Assembly (NCBI RefSeq): GCF_024362385.1
Contig: NZ_CP101466.1
Location: 806,001 to 870,000 of the forward strand
Origin: Arthrobacter sp. DNA4
GTDB lineage: Bacteria > Actinomycetota > Actinomycetes > Actinomycetales > Micrococcaceae
Length of the DNA: 64,000 bases
Reading direction: 5' to 3'
The notes beneath the pieces are model-generated. The model searched no databases. It was not told the DNA's origin and saw only the letters and a program-made list of their open reading frames with translations. Of this stretch, positions 18,255 through 32,636 are shown in pieces (within the stretch, counting starts at the first letter, position 1; every line of letters starts with the position of its first letter). The position numbers and the translations under genes were made by a program.

Positions 18255-18283
18255 TTGACACGCAGGAAACCAGCGGGTAAGTT
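18255..18283 (+). promoter_or_regulatory. rRNA operon promoter
   Basis: A consensus TTGACA (18255-18260), a 17-bp spacer and TAAGTT (18278-18283) lie about 230 bp before the 16S gene. The downstream text GAAAAGTTGCTCCGGAGCGA is the usual initiation region of actinobacterial rrn operons as I recall them. It is the strongest sigma-70-type promoter in the window. Confidence 0.8.
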
Positions 18284-18340
18284 TGAAAAGTTGCTCCGGA
18301 GCGATCCTGAACGTTGGTTTGGGTGGTGCCGGGTGTGTCT

Positions 18341-18379
18341 GTTGTTTGAGAACTCAATAGTGTGCCAAGTTTGTTGATA
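18341..18379 (+). promoter_or_regulatory. 16S leader: boxA-like element and 5' arm of the 16S processing stem
   Basis: GTTGTTTGAGAACT (18341-18354) resembles the actinobacterial rrn boxA antitermination region and recurs before 23S at 20406-20419. Just downstream TTTGTTGATA (18370-18379) is complementary to TATCAACAAA at 20149-20158 beyond the 16S end, so the two can form the stem cut in pre-16S processing. The rest of 18115-18514 holds no gene. Confidence 0.6.
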
Positions 18380-18514
18380 CCGATTATGTATGTAATTGGT
18401 TGAATTTGCCGAATCGTGCCGCCCCTGTGGTGTGGTTTGGTGTTTTTAGCTGGTTTCAAATTTTGTGCAGCCTTTGTCGCCGTTATTTCCGGTGGTTTTG
18501 GTTGTGTCTGTTTG

Positions 18515-23674
<5,160 letters not shown>

Positions 23675-23694
23675 CACAGATACATACAAAATTC

Positions 23695-23717
23695 TGCTTG
23701 CGTCCACTATGTGGTTC
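23695..23717 (+). other. 3' arm of the 23S processing stem
   Basis: Pairs with 20415-20437 (see that entry). The remainder of the 23S-5S spacer (23675-23832) shows no gene. Confidence 0.7.
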
Positions 23718-23832
23718 CCAACCAACAACCCCCAACACATGCGGGTAGTGGTAGGAACCAACACAACTGAATACAACACCACATGTTGTAACCACAGATT
23801 TCCCAACCCCCCCCAGGGGTTCGGGTACAAGG

Positions 23833-23951
23833 GTTACGGCGGTCATAGCGTGGGGGAAACGCCCGGTCCCATTCCGAACCCGGAAGCTAAGACCCACAGC
23901 GCCGATGGTACTGCACCCGGGAGGGTGTGGGAGAGTAGGTCACCGCCGGAC
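23833..23951 (+). rRNA. rrf: 5S ribosomal RNA
   Basis: About 119 nt starting GTTACGGCGGTCATAGCG and ending GTAGGTCACCGCCGGAC. The two ends pair (GCGGT with ACCGC), and the internal CCCGGTCCCATTCCGAACC loop is typical 5S. Confidence 0.95.
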
Positions 23952-23960
23952 ATACATTAC

Positions 23961-23993
23961 GAAGGGCCCTGACAAGGAATGTCAGGGCCCTTC
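23961..23993 (+). terminator. rRNA operon terminator
   Basis: Perfect 13-bp hairpin, arms 23961-23973 and 23981-23993 with a 7-nt loop, starting 10 bp after 5S. Confidence 0.85.
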
Positions 23994-24055
23994 GACTTTA
24001 ACCTCCAGACCGATGCCGCCGGACGGCCGGATGTCCGCGGGTAGGATTGACCCTC

Positions 24056-24583
24056 ATGAGCAGCATCTTCAGCCACGCCCAGGACCCCTCCCAAGACGAC
24101 GGTAAGCAGGCTTCGGATCCCCTGGAGCCCGTGGTGAACACCGTCCGGGTACCGGGTCCGGTGGCCCGTGCTTTCGCAGGCTTCACCGACCACGCCCACC
24201 TGTGGTGGCCCTTGGAGCGGCACGGTGTCTATGGGGCCGGTTCCTATGTGGAGTTCGAGGAGAACCTCATCCTTGAGACGGCTGACGATGGCCGCACCAG
24301 CATCTGGGGTACCCTCGATGACTGGCAGCCGCCGCTGTCCTTCCATGCCTCCTGGCACCCCGGAACCACGGCGCTGTGGTCCACTGAGCTCCTGGTGGTG
24401 TTCCGCGCCGTTGAGGCGGAAACGGAGGTCCGTGTCTTCCACGAAGGGTGGGAAGGGGCTGAGGACCCCGTTGCCGCGCGCGATGCCTATGTGGAAGCGT
24501 GGCCGTTGATCCTGGAACGGTTTGCCCGGTTCATGGGTGCCGGCGACTCAACGGACGCCGCACCTTCCGAAGTCCTGTCCTAG
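24056..24583 (+). CDS. SRPBCC (AHSA1-like) domain protein
   Basis: A 175-aa protein with the START/SRPBCC fold pattern: NTVRVPGPVARAFAGFTDHAHLWWP near the N-terminus, a central beta region (LDDWQPPLSFHASWHPG), and a C-terminal helix (WPLILERFARFMG). Relatives bind hydrophobic ligands or act as Hsp90 activator-like domains; the ligand is unknown. The ATG at 24056 is 8 nt after TAGGAT (24042-24047), so the mRNA may be leaderless. Its stop codon overlaps that of the convergent lacI gene by 4 bp (CTAG). Confidence 0.75.
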   Translation: MSSIFSHAQDPSQDDGKQASDPLEPVVNTVRVPGPVARAFAGFTDHAHLWWPLERHGVYGAGSYVEFEENLILETADDGRTSIWGTLDDWQPPLSFHASWHPGTTALWSTELLVVFRAVEAETEVRVFHEGWEGAEDPVAARDAYVEAWPLILERFARFMGAGDSTDAAPSEVLS

Positions 24584-25635
24584 GCCGTCCGCGCGGCCGG
24601 GTCCCCAGGCACGGCGGTGCTGTGCCGGATCACGAATTCCGTCGGGTATTCCTGGTCCTGTGCTGCCGTAGCTGCCGGACCGCCGTCGGGATTCCTGCCG
24701 GCGCCATCCAGCAGGGCCAAAGCAGTGGCGGCCGCCAGCTTTCCCTGGCCCCGCGGATCCTGGCTCACGGTGGTCAGCCCGAAGGTCTCTGCCAGCTCGT
24801 GCCCGTCAATGCCCACCACGGAGAGATCCTCCGGAATCCGAAGACCAAAGTCGCGCGCGGCAAGTATGACGCCCACCGCCATCTCATCGGAGGCGGCAAA
24901 AACTGCCGTGGGCCGTTCCGTGGGTGTTCCCAGCAGCCGGCGGCCTGCCGCGTAAGCGCCCTGGATGGTGAAGTCGGCAGTGGCATGCCACTCCGGCCGC
25001 AGTCCCAGCCCTGCTGCGGCCATTGCCGCCGAAAAGCCCTTTTGCCGTAGCTGCGGAAGCTTGAAGTCCCGGTTCAGCCCCGCATCCCCGGTGATATGCG
25101 CAATCCGGGTATGTCCCAGCCCAATCAGGTGGCTGGTGGCCATCATCGCCAGGCCCTCGTCGTCGATCCTGATGGTCGAGGCCCCGGGCAGGGCACCTCC
25201 GATCCCCACGATGGGACGGTGCACGGCCAGCAGCTGCCGGATCTCTTCCTCGCTGAGCACCAGCGCCACGGCGATTACAGCATCCAGGCGTTTCCGCAGC
25301 AGGAAGTCGGTCAGGATGCTGTTGCGCCGCTCCGGCTGTTCACCCACGTTGTAAAGCGTCAGGTCATAGCCGGCATCGAGCAGGGTTTCGGAAACGCCTT
25401 CCAGTACCGAGGAGAAGTACCAGCGCTGGACGCTGGGCACCACCAGCCCGATGTTGTGGTTCCGCCCTGATGCGAGGCTTGACGCGTGGTAGGACGGAAC
25501 GAACCCGAGTTCCCGGGCCGCTTCCTGGGCCAGGCGGCGGCTCTTGGAGGAGACGTTGGACTTGCCGCTCAGTGCCCGCGAGACGGTGGCCACCGACAGG
25601 CCGGCCCGGCTGGCAACTTCTTTGATGCCTGCCAC
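24580..25635 (-). CDS. LacI-family transcriptional regulator of the alpha-glucosidase operon
   Basis: A 351-aa repressor. The N-terminal helix-turn-helix reads IKEVASRAGLSVATVSRALSG and is followed by the hinge and a periplasmic-binding-protein-like sensor domain (NIGLVVPSVQRWYFSSVLEG onward). I chose the GTG at 25635, 2 nt after the alpha-glucosidase stop, because LacI proteins start a few residues before the helix-turn-helix; an ATG at 25677 would add 14 residues inside the upstream gene. Position in the operon and a LacI-type operator at 27405-27418 suggest autoregulation together with the glucosidase, with a maltose- or glucoside-type inducer. Confidence 0.85.
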   Translation of the reverse strand: MAGIKEVASRAGLSVATVSRALSGKSNVSSKSRRLAQEAARELGFVPSYHASSLASGRNHNIGLVVPSVQRWYFSSVLEGVSETLLDAGYDLTLYNVGEQPERRNSILTDFLLRKRLDAVIAVALVLSEEEIRQLLAVHRPIVGIGGALPGASTIRIDDEGLAMMATSHLIGLGHTRIAHITGDAGLNRDFKLPQLRQKGFSAAMAAAGLGLRPEWHATADFTIQGAYAAGRRLLGTPTERPTAVFAASDEMAVGVILAARDFGLRIPEDLSVVGIDGHELAETFGLTTVSQDPRGQGKLAAATALALLDGAGRNPDGGPAATAAQDQEYPTEFVIRHSTAVPGDPAARTA

Positions 25636-25637
25636 GG

Positions 25638-27371
25638 TCAGAGGGCTGCTGCGGCGTCCGGTCCAAGCTGTATCCACGCGGTCTCACCGGAGGCAAGGGC
25701 GCGTCCCGCACCTGCGGGCAGGCTGCGGATCAGGACATGTCCCGCAGGCATTTCCAGCGGCTCGTGGTTCAGGTTCATAACCACCAGCGTAGTGCCGTTC
25801 AGGTAGCCCAGGGAGTAGCCGGTGCACCAGTCCTCGGCCCAGGACAAGGACCCCCTGCCCAGGTCCAGTTCCCGCCGGCAGGCCAGGGCGTCGCGGTACA
25901 GGGACAGGTGCGACGACGGTGATTCCGCCTGCAGGTCCCTCGCCAGCGCCTTGAACGAGGCAGGAATAGGCAGCCAGGGGTGGCTGCCTGAGCCAAACCC
26001 CAGATGCGGGTCCTCGCCACGCCAGGGCAGCGGCACACGGCAGCCGTCACGGCCCAGCCGCTGGCCGCCGGTGCGGGCGAACGTGGGGTCCTGGCGGAGG
26101 TGGTCAGGAATGTCGGTGCCGTCCGGCAACCCGAGCTCTTCGCCCTGGTACAGGTACGCGGCGCCCGGGAGTCCCAGCATGAACATCGAAGCAGCGGCCG
26201 CGCGGCGGCGGCCAAGATCATGGTCCGGCTGGTGATCTGCCGGGCCAATGCCGTCGCCGTCCCGCGGACCGAGCCCGTTGTACCCGAAACGGCTGGCGTG
26301 GCGGACCACGTCATGGTTCGAAAGTACCCAGGTGCTGGGGGCACCTACTCCGTCAAGGACTGTCAGGGAATCGGTGATGACGGAGCGGAGGCGGTAGACG
26401 TCCAGGCCCGCGTGGAGGTACGGGAAGTTGAACGCCTGGTGCATTTCGTCGGGCCGGACCCAGTGAGCCAGCCGGTGCAGGTCCACGCTGGCCTCGGCGC
26501 ACAGGATCCGGTCGGGTCCGTATTCGTCCAGGATCAGCCGCCATCTGCGGTATATGTCGTGGACAGCGGGCTGGCCGAACATGGGTGCTTCATGGCCCGG
26601 ATACCCGTCGCTGCTGCCACCGTCGGCGCGGCCGCCCCATTCGGGCAGCCCCGGGGCCTTGACCAGGGCATGGGCAACGTCCACCCGGAAACCTGACACA
26701 CCGCGGTCCAGCCAGAAACGGAGCACGCGTTCGAACTCCGCGTGAACGGCGGGGTTGTCCCAGTTGAAGTCCGGCTGCGAGGAATCGAAGAGGTGCAGGT
26801 ACCACTGACCGGGCCGGCCGTCCGTTCCTGCTACCCGGGTCCAGGCTGGTCCGCCGAAGTGGGACTGCCAGTTGTTGGGCGGTTCCTGCCCGTCGGGGCC
26901 GGTCCCGTCCCGGAAGATGAACATGTCTCGCTCCGGGCTTCCGGCCGGCGCCGCAAGGGCTGCCTGGAACGCCGGGTGCTGGTCCGAGCAGTGGTTGGGC
27001 ACCAGGTCCACGATGACCCGCAGGCCCAGGCGGTGGGATTCGGCCATCATGACGTCGAAGTCGGCCAGCGTACCGAAGACCGGGTCCACGTCGCAGTAGT
27101 CGCTGACGTCATAGCCGGCGTCACGCTGGGGGGAACGGTAGAAGGGCGAGAGCCAGACTGCATCGACCCCCAGATCTGCGAGATGCGGCAGTTCCTCCGT
27201 GATTCCCGCCAGGTCGCCAATGCCGTCGCCATTCAGGTCACGGAAGGACCGGGGGTAGACCTGGTAGATCACTGCGGACCGCCACCAGCCCGGAGCGGTG
27301 TCAGCAGCATGGATGAGCGTCAGGGGACCGGCACAAACGGAAGTGTCCTGGGTCACAGTTTCGACAGACAT
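25638..27371 (-). CDS. Alpha-glucosidase (GH13 oligo-1,6-glucosidase/maltase type)
   Basis: A 577-aa cytoplasmic GH13 enzyme. The barrel begins at WWRSAVIYQVYPRSFRDLNG and carries DLVPNHCSDQHPAF, GFRVDVAHALVK (nucleophile Asp), ILCAEASVD (acid/base Glu) and VLSNHDVVRH. It would cleave terminal alpha-linked glucose from maltose, isomaltose, trehalose-like or sucrose-like sugars; exact linkage is not readable. The ATG at 27371 is chosen because it lies 7 nt after TATGCT and because earlier in-frame ATGs lie in or beyond the operator. It forms an operon with the LacI gene 2 bp downstream. Confidence 0.87.
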   Translation of the reverse strand: MSVETVTQDTSVCAGPLTLIHAADTAPGWWRSAVIYQVYPRSFRDLNGDGIGDLAGITEELPHLADLGVDAVWLSPFYRSPQRDAGYDVSDYCDVDPVFGTLADFDVMMAESHRLGLRVIVDLVPNHCSDQHPAFQAALAAPAGSPERDMFIFRDGTGPDGQEPPNNWQSHFGGPAWTRVAGTDGRPGQWYLHLFDSSQPDFNWDNPAVHAEFERVLRFWLDRGVSGFRVDVAHALVKAPGLPEWGGRADGGSSDGYPGHEAPMFGQPAVHDIYRRWRLILDEYGPDRILCAEASVDLHRLAHWVRPDEMHQAFNFPYLHAGLDVYRLRSVITDSLTVLDGVGAPSTWVLSNHDVVRHASRFGYNGLGPRDGDGIGPADHQPDHDLGRRRAAAASMFMLGLPGAAYLYQGEELGLPDGTDIPDHLRQDPTFARTGGQRLGRDGCRVPLPWRGEDPHLGFGSGSHPWLPIPASFKALARDLQAESPSSHLSLYRDALACRRELDLGRGSLSWAEDWCTGYSLGYLNGTTLVVMNLNHEPLEMPAGHVLIRSLPAGAGRALASGETAWIQLGPDAAAAL

Positions 27372-27378
27372 GGAAGCC

Positions 27379-27418
27379 AGCATAGCTGCGGCGCACCGAT
27401 TAACTGAAAACGCTTCCA
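27379..27418 (-). promoter_or_regulatory. Alpha-glucosidase promoter with LacI-type operator
   Basis: TGAAAACGCTTCCA (27405-27418, plus strand) is a LacI-family pseudopalindrome around a central CG. On the minus strand it covers the -35 region of a promoter whose -10 is TATGCT (27384-27379), 7 nt before the ATG at 27371. Binding there would block transcription of the glucosidase-lacI operon. Confidence 0.6.
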
Positions 27419-27559
27419 TATTGTTTCGCTGTGGCCAGGAGACAGTGCCCAAGCGTCCGCCGCCATGGAACTGGAAACGATTGCACCGTCGGGGAACCGG
27501 GCTTCCGCCGGCAGCGCACCTAAACTGGGAAGGTATGTCCGACGACGGGTGGAGGCTTT

Positions 27560-28930
27560 GTGGGAAGCATCGTTGACGAGCTGGAAGCCATCCTGGCGCC
27601 GGGCCAGGTGGACACGGGCGAGGTCGCGCTCCGCCGGTACGCCGTAGACCAGGCGCCCGTGATCGACTTCCAGCTTCCGCTGGCCGTGGTGTTTCCCGAA
27701 TCAGTGGCGGACGTGCAGGCAGTGGTGAAGGCCTGCCTGGGCAGCGGGGTGGCGATCGTACCCCGGGGCGCAGGCACGGGTGTATCCGGCGGTGCCCACG
27801 CCACCACCAACTGCATCATCCTCTCCCTGGAGCGGATGGACCGGATCCTCGCCCTGAATCCGGACGATGAAACAGCCATGGTGGAGCCCGGAGTGGTCAA
27901 CGCCGTCCTGAACGAAGCCGCCGCGGAGCATGGCCTCATGTACGCGCCGGACCCTGCCAGCTTCCGGAGCTCCACGATCGGTGGCAACGTTGCCACCAAC
28001 GCCGGGGGTCTGCGATGTGCCAAGTACGGGGTCACCAGGGACTCAATCCTGGCACTGGACGTCGTCCTGGCCGACGGCTCCCTGATCCACACCGGCCACC
28101 AAACCTTCAAGGGCGTGGCGGGCTATGACCTCACCGGCCTCTTCGTGGGATCCGAGGGCACCCTGGGCATCGTCGTCGGAATCACCGTGCGGCTGAAGTA
28201 CCTGCCCCGGGAAGTGCACACCGTTGCTGCGTTCTACCCGGACTTCAGGCGTGCCGCCGCAGGCGTCCTGGCGGTGGGAAGGGCCCGCGTCCAGCCCGCC
28301 ATCATGGAACTGCTCGACGGCGGTACGCTGGCCCAGCTCGACGACATTCATGGCTCAGACCTCACCGCACGCGGCAGATCCCTGCTGCTGATCCAGACAG
28401 ACGGGTTTGGGGCTGCCGCGGAAGCCGACGTGGTGCGGGAGGTCCTGCGCGAAGGCGGGGCCACCGTCACCACCGAGGCCAGCGCAGAAGCCGAGCGGCT
28501 GGTGGAGCTGAGGCGGCACAGCAGGGGCACCGAGGTGGACGACGAGTACCGGGTGGGCGAAGACGTTGCCGTTCCGCGGTCCCGCCTGGTGGACTACGTT
28601 GCAGCGCTCGAGGCCATGGCCGCCGCCCAGCAGGTGCATCTCAAAGTGGTGGCCCATGCCGGCGACGGCAACCTGCACCCCACATTCTGGATCGACCGGC
28701 AGGGGCCGGACGTGGAAGCCGGCGCCATGGAGCGGCTCCAGGTGGCCCTGGACGAGTCCATCACCGCCGCCCTGGCAATGGGCGGCACCATTACTGGCGA
28801 GCACGGCGTGGGCCAGTACAAGCTGCGGTGGCTTGGCCAGGAACAGCCGGAGCCCATCCGGGAGCTCCAGCGCAGGATCAAGGAGCTGTTCGATCCTGCC
28901 GGCATCCTCAACCCTGGCAAGGCGATCTAG
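27560..28930 (+). CDS. FAD-linked oxidoreductase, GlcD/D-2-hydroxyacid dehydrogenase type
   Basis: A 456-aa flavoprotein. The N-terminal PCMH-type FAD domain shows VPRGAGTGVSGGA, MVEPGVVNAVL and STIGGNVATNAGGLRCAKYG. The C-terminal FAD-oxidase domain has HAGDGNLHP and TGEHGVGQYK, which bind metal and substrate carboxylate. Likely it oxidises glycolate, D-lactate or a similar 2-hydroxyacid; no GlcE or GlcF partners are adjacent, so it is a single-subunit type. The GTG start is supported by GGAGG at 27551-27555. It is transcribed away from the glucosidase and ends 3 bp before the convergent DUF4032 gene. Confidence 0.87.
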   Translation: MGSIVDELEAILAPGQVDTGEVALRRYAVDQAPVIDFQLPLAVVFPESVADVQAVVKACLGSGVAIVPRGAGTGVSGGAHATTNCIILSLERMDRILALNPDDETAMVEPGVVNAVLNEAAAEHGLMYAPDPASFRSSTIGGNVATNAGGLRCAKYGVTRDSILALDVVLADGSLIHTGHQTFKGVAGYDLTGLFVGSEGTLGIVVGITVRLKYLPREVHTVAAFYPDFRRAAAGVLAVGRARVQPAIMELLDGGTLAQLDDIHGSDLTARGRSLLLIQTDGFGAAAEADVVREVLREGGATVTTEASAEAERLVELRRHSRGTEVDDEYRVGEDVAVPRSRLVDYVAALEAMAAAQQVHLKVVAHAGDGNLHPTFWIDRQGPDVEAGAMERLQVALDESITAALAMGGTITGEHGVGQYKLRWLGQEQPEPIRELQRRIKELFDPAGILNPGKAI

Positions 28931-28933
28931 GCC

Positions 28934-30352
28934 TTAGTCGTCCGAATCCGGATATTCGTCGTCAGATTCATCTGCACCATAGCGGGACTCCTCGTTTTCC
29001 ACCTCGAGGATCTTCAGCAGTTCGGTGTCCGGGTTGAGCATGATCGCGGCCTCGTCCCGCCGGTGCCGGAGGATCGAGTCGATGTAGGACTGCACGGCTT
29101 CTGCCAGCGGAATGTGGCGCTCCTGCTTCTCGGACATGTACCACCGGTGCTCCAGGACCTCGTGCACCACCTCGGCGTGCTCGAGCTTGCCGGAGAGGTC
29201 CCGGGGGATGGATCGCACGATCGGCTCGAAAATCTGGCTGACCCAGAGGTGGGCGCTGTATTCCTCGTCCATTTCCGGGTTGTTGTCCGCCCGGAATGAG
29301 TCCATGTCATTGAGGAGGCGGCGGGCCTGGTTCTCCTGCGCATCCAGGCCGGTGAGCCGCAGCAGCCGCCGCTGGTGGTGTCCCGCGTCCACCACCTTGG
29401 GCTGCAGCTGGATGGTGGAGCCGTTCTGGGTGGTCTTGATGGCATATTCCTCGACGTCGAAGCCGAGTTCGTTCAGGCGCCGGATGCGGGCGCCCACCCG
29501 CCAGCGTTCGCCCAGCTCAAAGGATTCCTTCTCGGTCAGCTCAGCCCACAGCCGCCGGTAGCTGTCCATGATCAGCTCGCTGGTGGCCACGGGGTCCACC
29601 TTCTCCTCGATGAGGCCGCCGTCCAGCAGGTCCATCAGCTCGCCGGCGATGTTGACCCGGGCAATTTCAAGGTCGTATTCGCGCTGCCCCGTGGAGAGGT
29701 CGGGGTAGAGCTCGCCTGTTTCGGCGTCCACCAGGTACGCGGCGAAGGCGCCGGCGTCGCGGCGGAACAGTGTGTTGGACAGTGAGACGTCGCCCCAGTA
29801 GAAGCCGATGAGGTGCAGCCGCACCAGCAGCAGGGCCTGCGCGTCGATGAGGCGGGTGAGGGTGTCCTTGCGCAGCATCTGGGAAAAGAGGGCGCGGTAG
29901 GGCATGGAGAATTTCAGGTGCCGCGTCACAAGGACAGGGTTGAGCGGGCGTCCGTCGGGGGTGGTGCGCCCGGTGATCACCGCAACCGGCTCCACGCACG
30001 GCACATCGAAGCGGGCAAGCTTGCGGAGCATGTGGTATTCATGCCGGGCCACGTGCTCGGAGGTTTCCTTGATGGCGATGACCGAGCCGCCCAGGTGGGC
30101 AAAGCGCACAATGTGCCGGGAGATGCCGCGGGGGAGTGCCGCGAGGTATTGCGCGGGCCACTCCTCGAGGGCGATATGCCACGGCAGGTCCAGCAGTTCG
30201 GGATCTGCCGCGGCCGCGGTGATATTCAGCGACGAGGCTACCGAGGCTGCCTTGTTGTCATCGGCGCTCGCTGCCACGAACCGCGGCAGTTTGCCGATCT
30301 GCGCGTAGTCGGTGGGTTCGTCGTGCCACTGGGCGCTGTATTCCTCGGTCAT
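28934..30352 (-). CDS. DUF4032 protein with a kinase-like fold
   Basis: A 472-aa actinobacterial protein. The first half looks like a lipopolysaccharide-kinase (Kdo/WaaP) type protein kinase: GGSVIAIKET (possible ATP lysine), RLHLIGFYWGDVSLSNTLF (catalytic-loop-like) and AAYLVDAETGELYP (metal-binding-like Asp). The second half is the DUF4032 region (VVDAGHHQRRLLRLTGLDAQ and on), and the tail is very acidic (ESDDEYPDSDD). Substrate and role are unknown. GGAAGA upstream of the ATG is a usable ribosome-binding site. Confidence 0.75.
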   Translation of the reverse strand: MTEEYSAQWHDEPTDYAQIGKLPRFVAASADDNKAASVASSLNITAAAADPELLDLPWHIALEEWPAQYLAALPRGISRHIVRFAHLGGSVIAIKETSEHVARHEYHMLRKLARFDVPCVEPVAVITGRTTPDGRPLNPVLVTRHLKFSMPYRALFSQMLRKDTLTRLIDAQALLLVRLHLIGFYWGDVSLSNTLFRRDAGAFAAYLVDAETGELYPDLSTGQREYDLEIARVNIAGELMDLLDGGLIEEKVDPVATSELIMDSYRRLWAELTEKESFELGERWRVGARIRRLNELGFDVEEYAIKTTQNGSTIQLQPKVVDAGHHQRRLLRLTGLDAQENQARRLLNDMDSFRADNNPEMDEEYSAHLWVSQIFEPIVRSIPRDLSGKLEHAEVVHEVLEHRWYMSEKQERHIPLAEAVQSYIDSILRHRRDEAAIMLNPDTELLKILEVENEESRYGADESDDEYPDSDD

Positions 30353-30416
30353 GAGTCAATTCTTCCGTACTCGGGGCAGGGCGGCTAAATTTCGCGCAGG
30401 CATCGGGTTAAAGGCC

Positions 30417-30460
30417 GACGGCGGCCCGCACCGTTTGCGAAAAGGGTGCGGACCGCCGCC
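30417..30460 (-). terminator. Hairpin between the sugar-ABC ATPase gene and the DUF4032 gene
   Basis: Arms at 30417-30432 and 30445-30460 form a GC-rich stem with one mismatch and a 12-nt loop. On the minus strand it lies just after the ATPase gene and is followed by a short TTT. Probable terminator of that gene. Confidence 0.55.
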
Positions 30461-30504
30461 GGTCAAGCGGAGGTTGGGCCAGCCGAACCTCCGGAGCCAA
30501 GGAA

Positions 30505-31587
<1,083 letters not shown>

Positions 31588-31717
31588 AGTTATCAATCCC
31601 TTCACCGGCAGGTACGTGCCGGACGATCCGTTGTGAATGGTTCATGTTTATTCAGTTTTGTTCCTGCAAAGTGCTCCGAGCCTGAGCCCGGGGCACAAAA
31701 TGACGCCGCACGCTGGT

Positions 31718-31733
31718 TGTGCGCCACATCACA
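31718..31733. promoter_or_regulatory. CRP/GlxR-like site 1 upstream of the sugar-ABC ATPase
   Basis: TGTGCGCCACATCACA fits the TGTGA-N6-TCACA consensus with one mismatch. It lies about 130 bp before the ATPase start codon. Confidence 0.45.
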
Positions 31734-31770
31734 CACAGAGTATGCCAGAGGTTGCGGTTCCTTGCGAAAA

Positions 31771-31786
31771 TGTTACGAACGTCACA
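31771..31786. promoter_or_regulatory. CRP/GlxR-like site 2 upstream of the sugar-ABC ATPase
   Basis: TGTTACGAACGTCACA fits the TGTGA-N6-TCACA consensus with two mismatches. It is 53 bp from site 1 (about five helical turns). Confidence 0.45.
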
Positions 31787-31804
31787 TGTGCCGCTGGCCA
31801 CGTC

Positions 31805-32636
31805 CTATCCGGACGCGGCCTGCGGATCCTCCTCGGCAACCGCGATGCTCCGCTCCTGGAGCAGGGCCTCCAGCAGTTCCGCAATGTGGACGGGAGCCTC
31901 CACCCGGTATTGGGCCTGGGTGAAATCAAGACCTACCTTGACCCCGACGTCGCCCGGTTCGAGTACCAAAAGCGTCCTCGTCCGTGACGTCGTCGGCGAA
32001 CAGCACGGCAGTGGCCCCGGTGGCCTGCCGCAGGAAGGTGACACCTTCGCCCTTGGAAGCATTGACAACCGAAGTCTCCAGGACGCGTTTTCCTTCCTTC
32101 AGGAAGACTCCCTTGCGGTCCTGGAGCACCGACCGTGCTGCCGCCACTGCATCTTCTGCCACGTCGTCCTCCGCCTGGCGGGTATGCAGGACGACGCCGG
32201 CAGGCTTGTCCTCCAGGGAGGTGCCGGGCGCCTCGGCGACGATGCCGGCCAACTCGGCGCGGACCTCTTCAAGGAGCGCCTTCTGGTCCTCTTCAAGGGC
32301 CAGTTCGGTGGAGCCCGGCCCCAGCCACGCCTCGGCGCCATGGCTGCCGATCAGCAACGTGTCGACCGGCGGGGAGGCGACCTCCCGCAGGCTGGCGAGG
32401 GCACGTCCGGAGATGAGGGCCGTCGTCGTCCGCGGCAGTACGGCGAGGCCCGCGAACGCTGCGGCCGACCGTGGAAGCGGCCGCGCATCCTGTGCCCGGC
32501 CCACGATGGGCGCCATGGTGCCATCAAAATCCATGGCCACGAGCAGGTACTCCGTGCCGGCGATCCGGCGCAGGGCCTCCCGCAGTTCAGGGGAGAGCGC
32601 CAGCGGCGCCTTGGTGCGGCGGCCTTCAGGAGTCAT
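31805..32636 (-). pseudogene. otsB: Trehalose-6-phosphate phosphatase, frameshifted near the C-terminus
   Basis: OtsB removes phosphate from trehalose-6-phosphate. The frame opened by the ATG at 32636 (AAGGTGG upstream, 11-bp overlap with otsA) has HAD motif I DFDGTMAP (Asp36, Asp38), ISGR, KPAGVVLH, and motif IV DDVTDEDAF. Directly after that Phe (31970-31968) the frame continues with GTRTGRRRGQGRS and stops at 31926. The expected tail, VLEPGDVGVKVG and on to ARG-free AEEDPQAASG, is intact in another frame from 31966 to 31805. A net +1 or -2 shift at 31967 separates them, simplest as loss of two bases. The motif IV Gly before DD is also absent. It may be a pseudogene or a sequence error. Confidence 0.82.
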
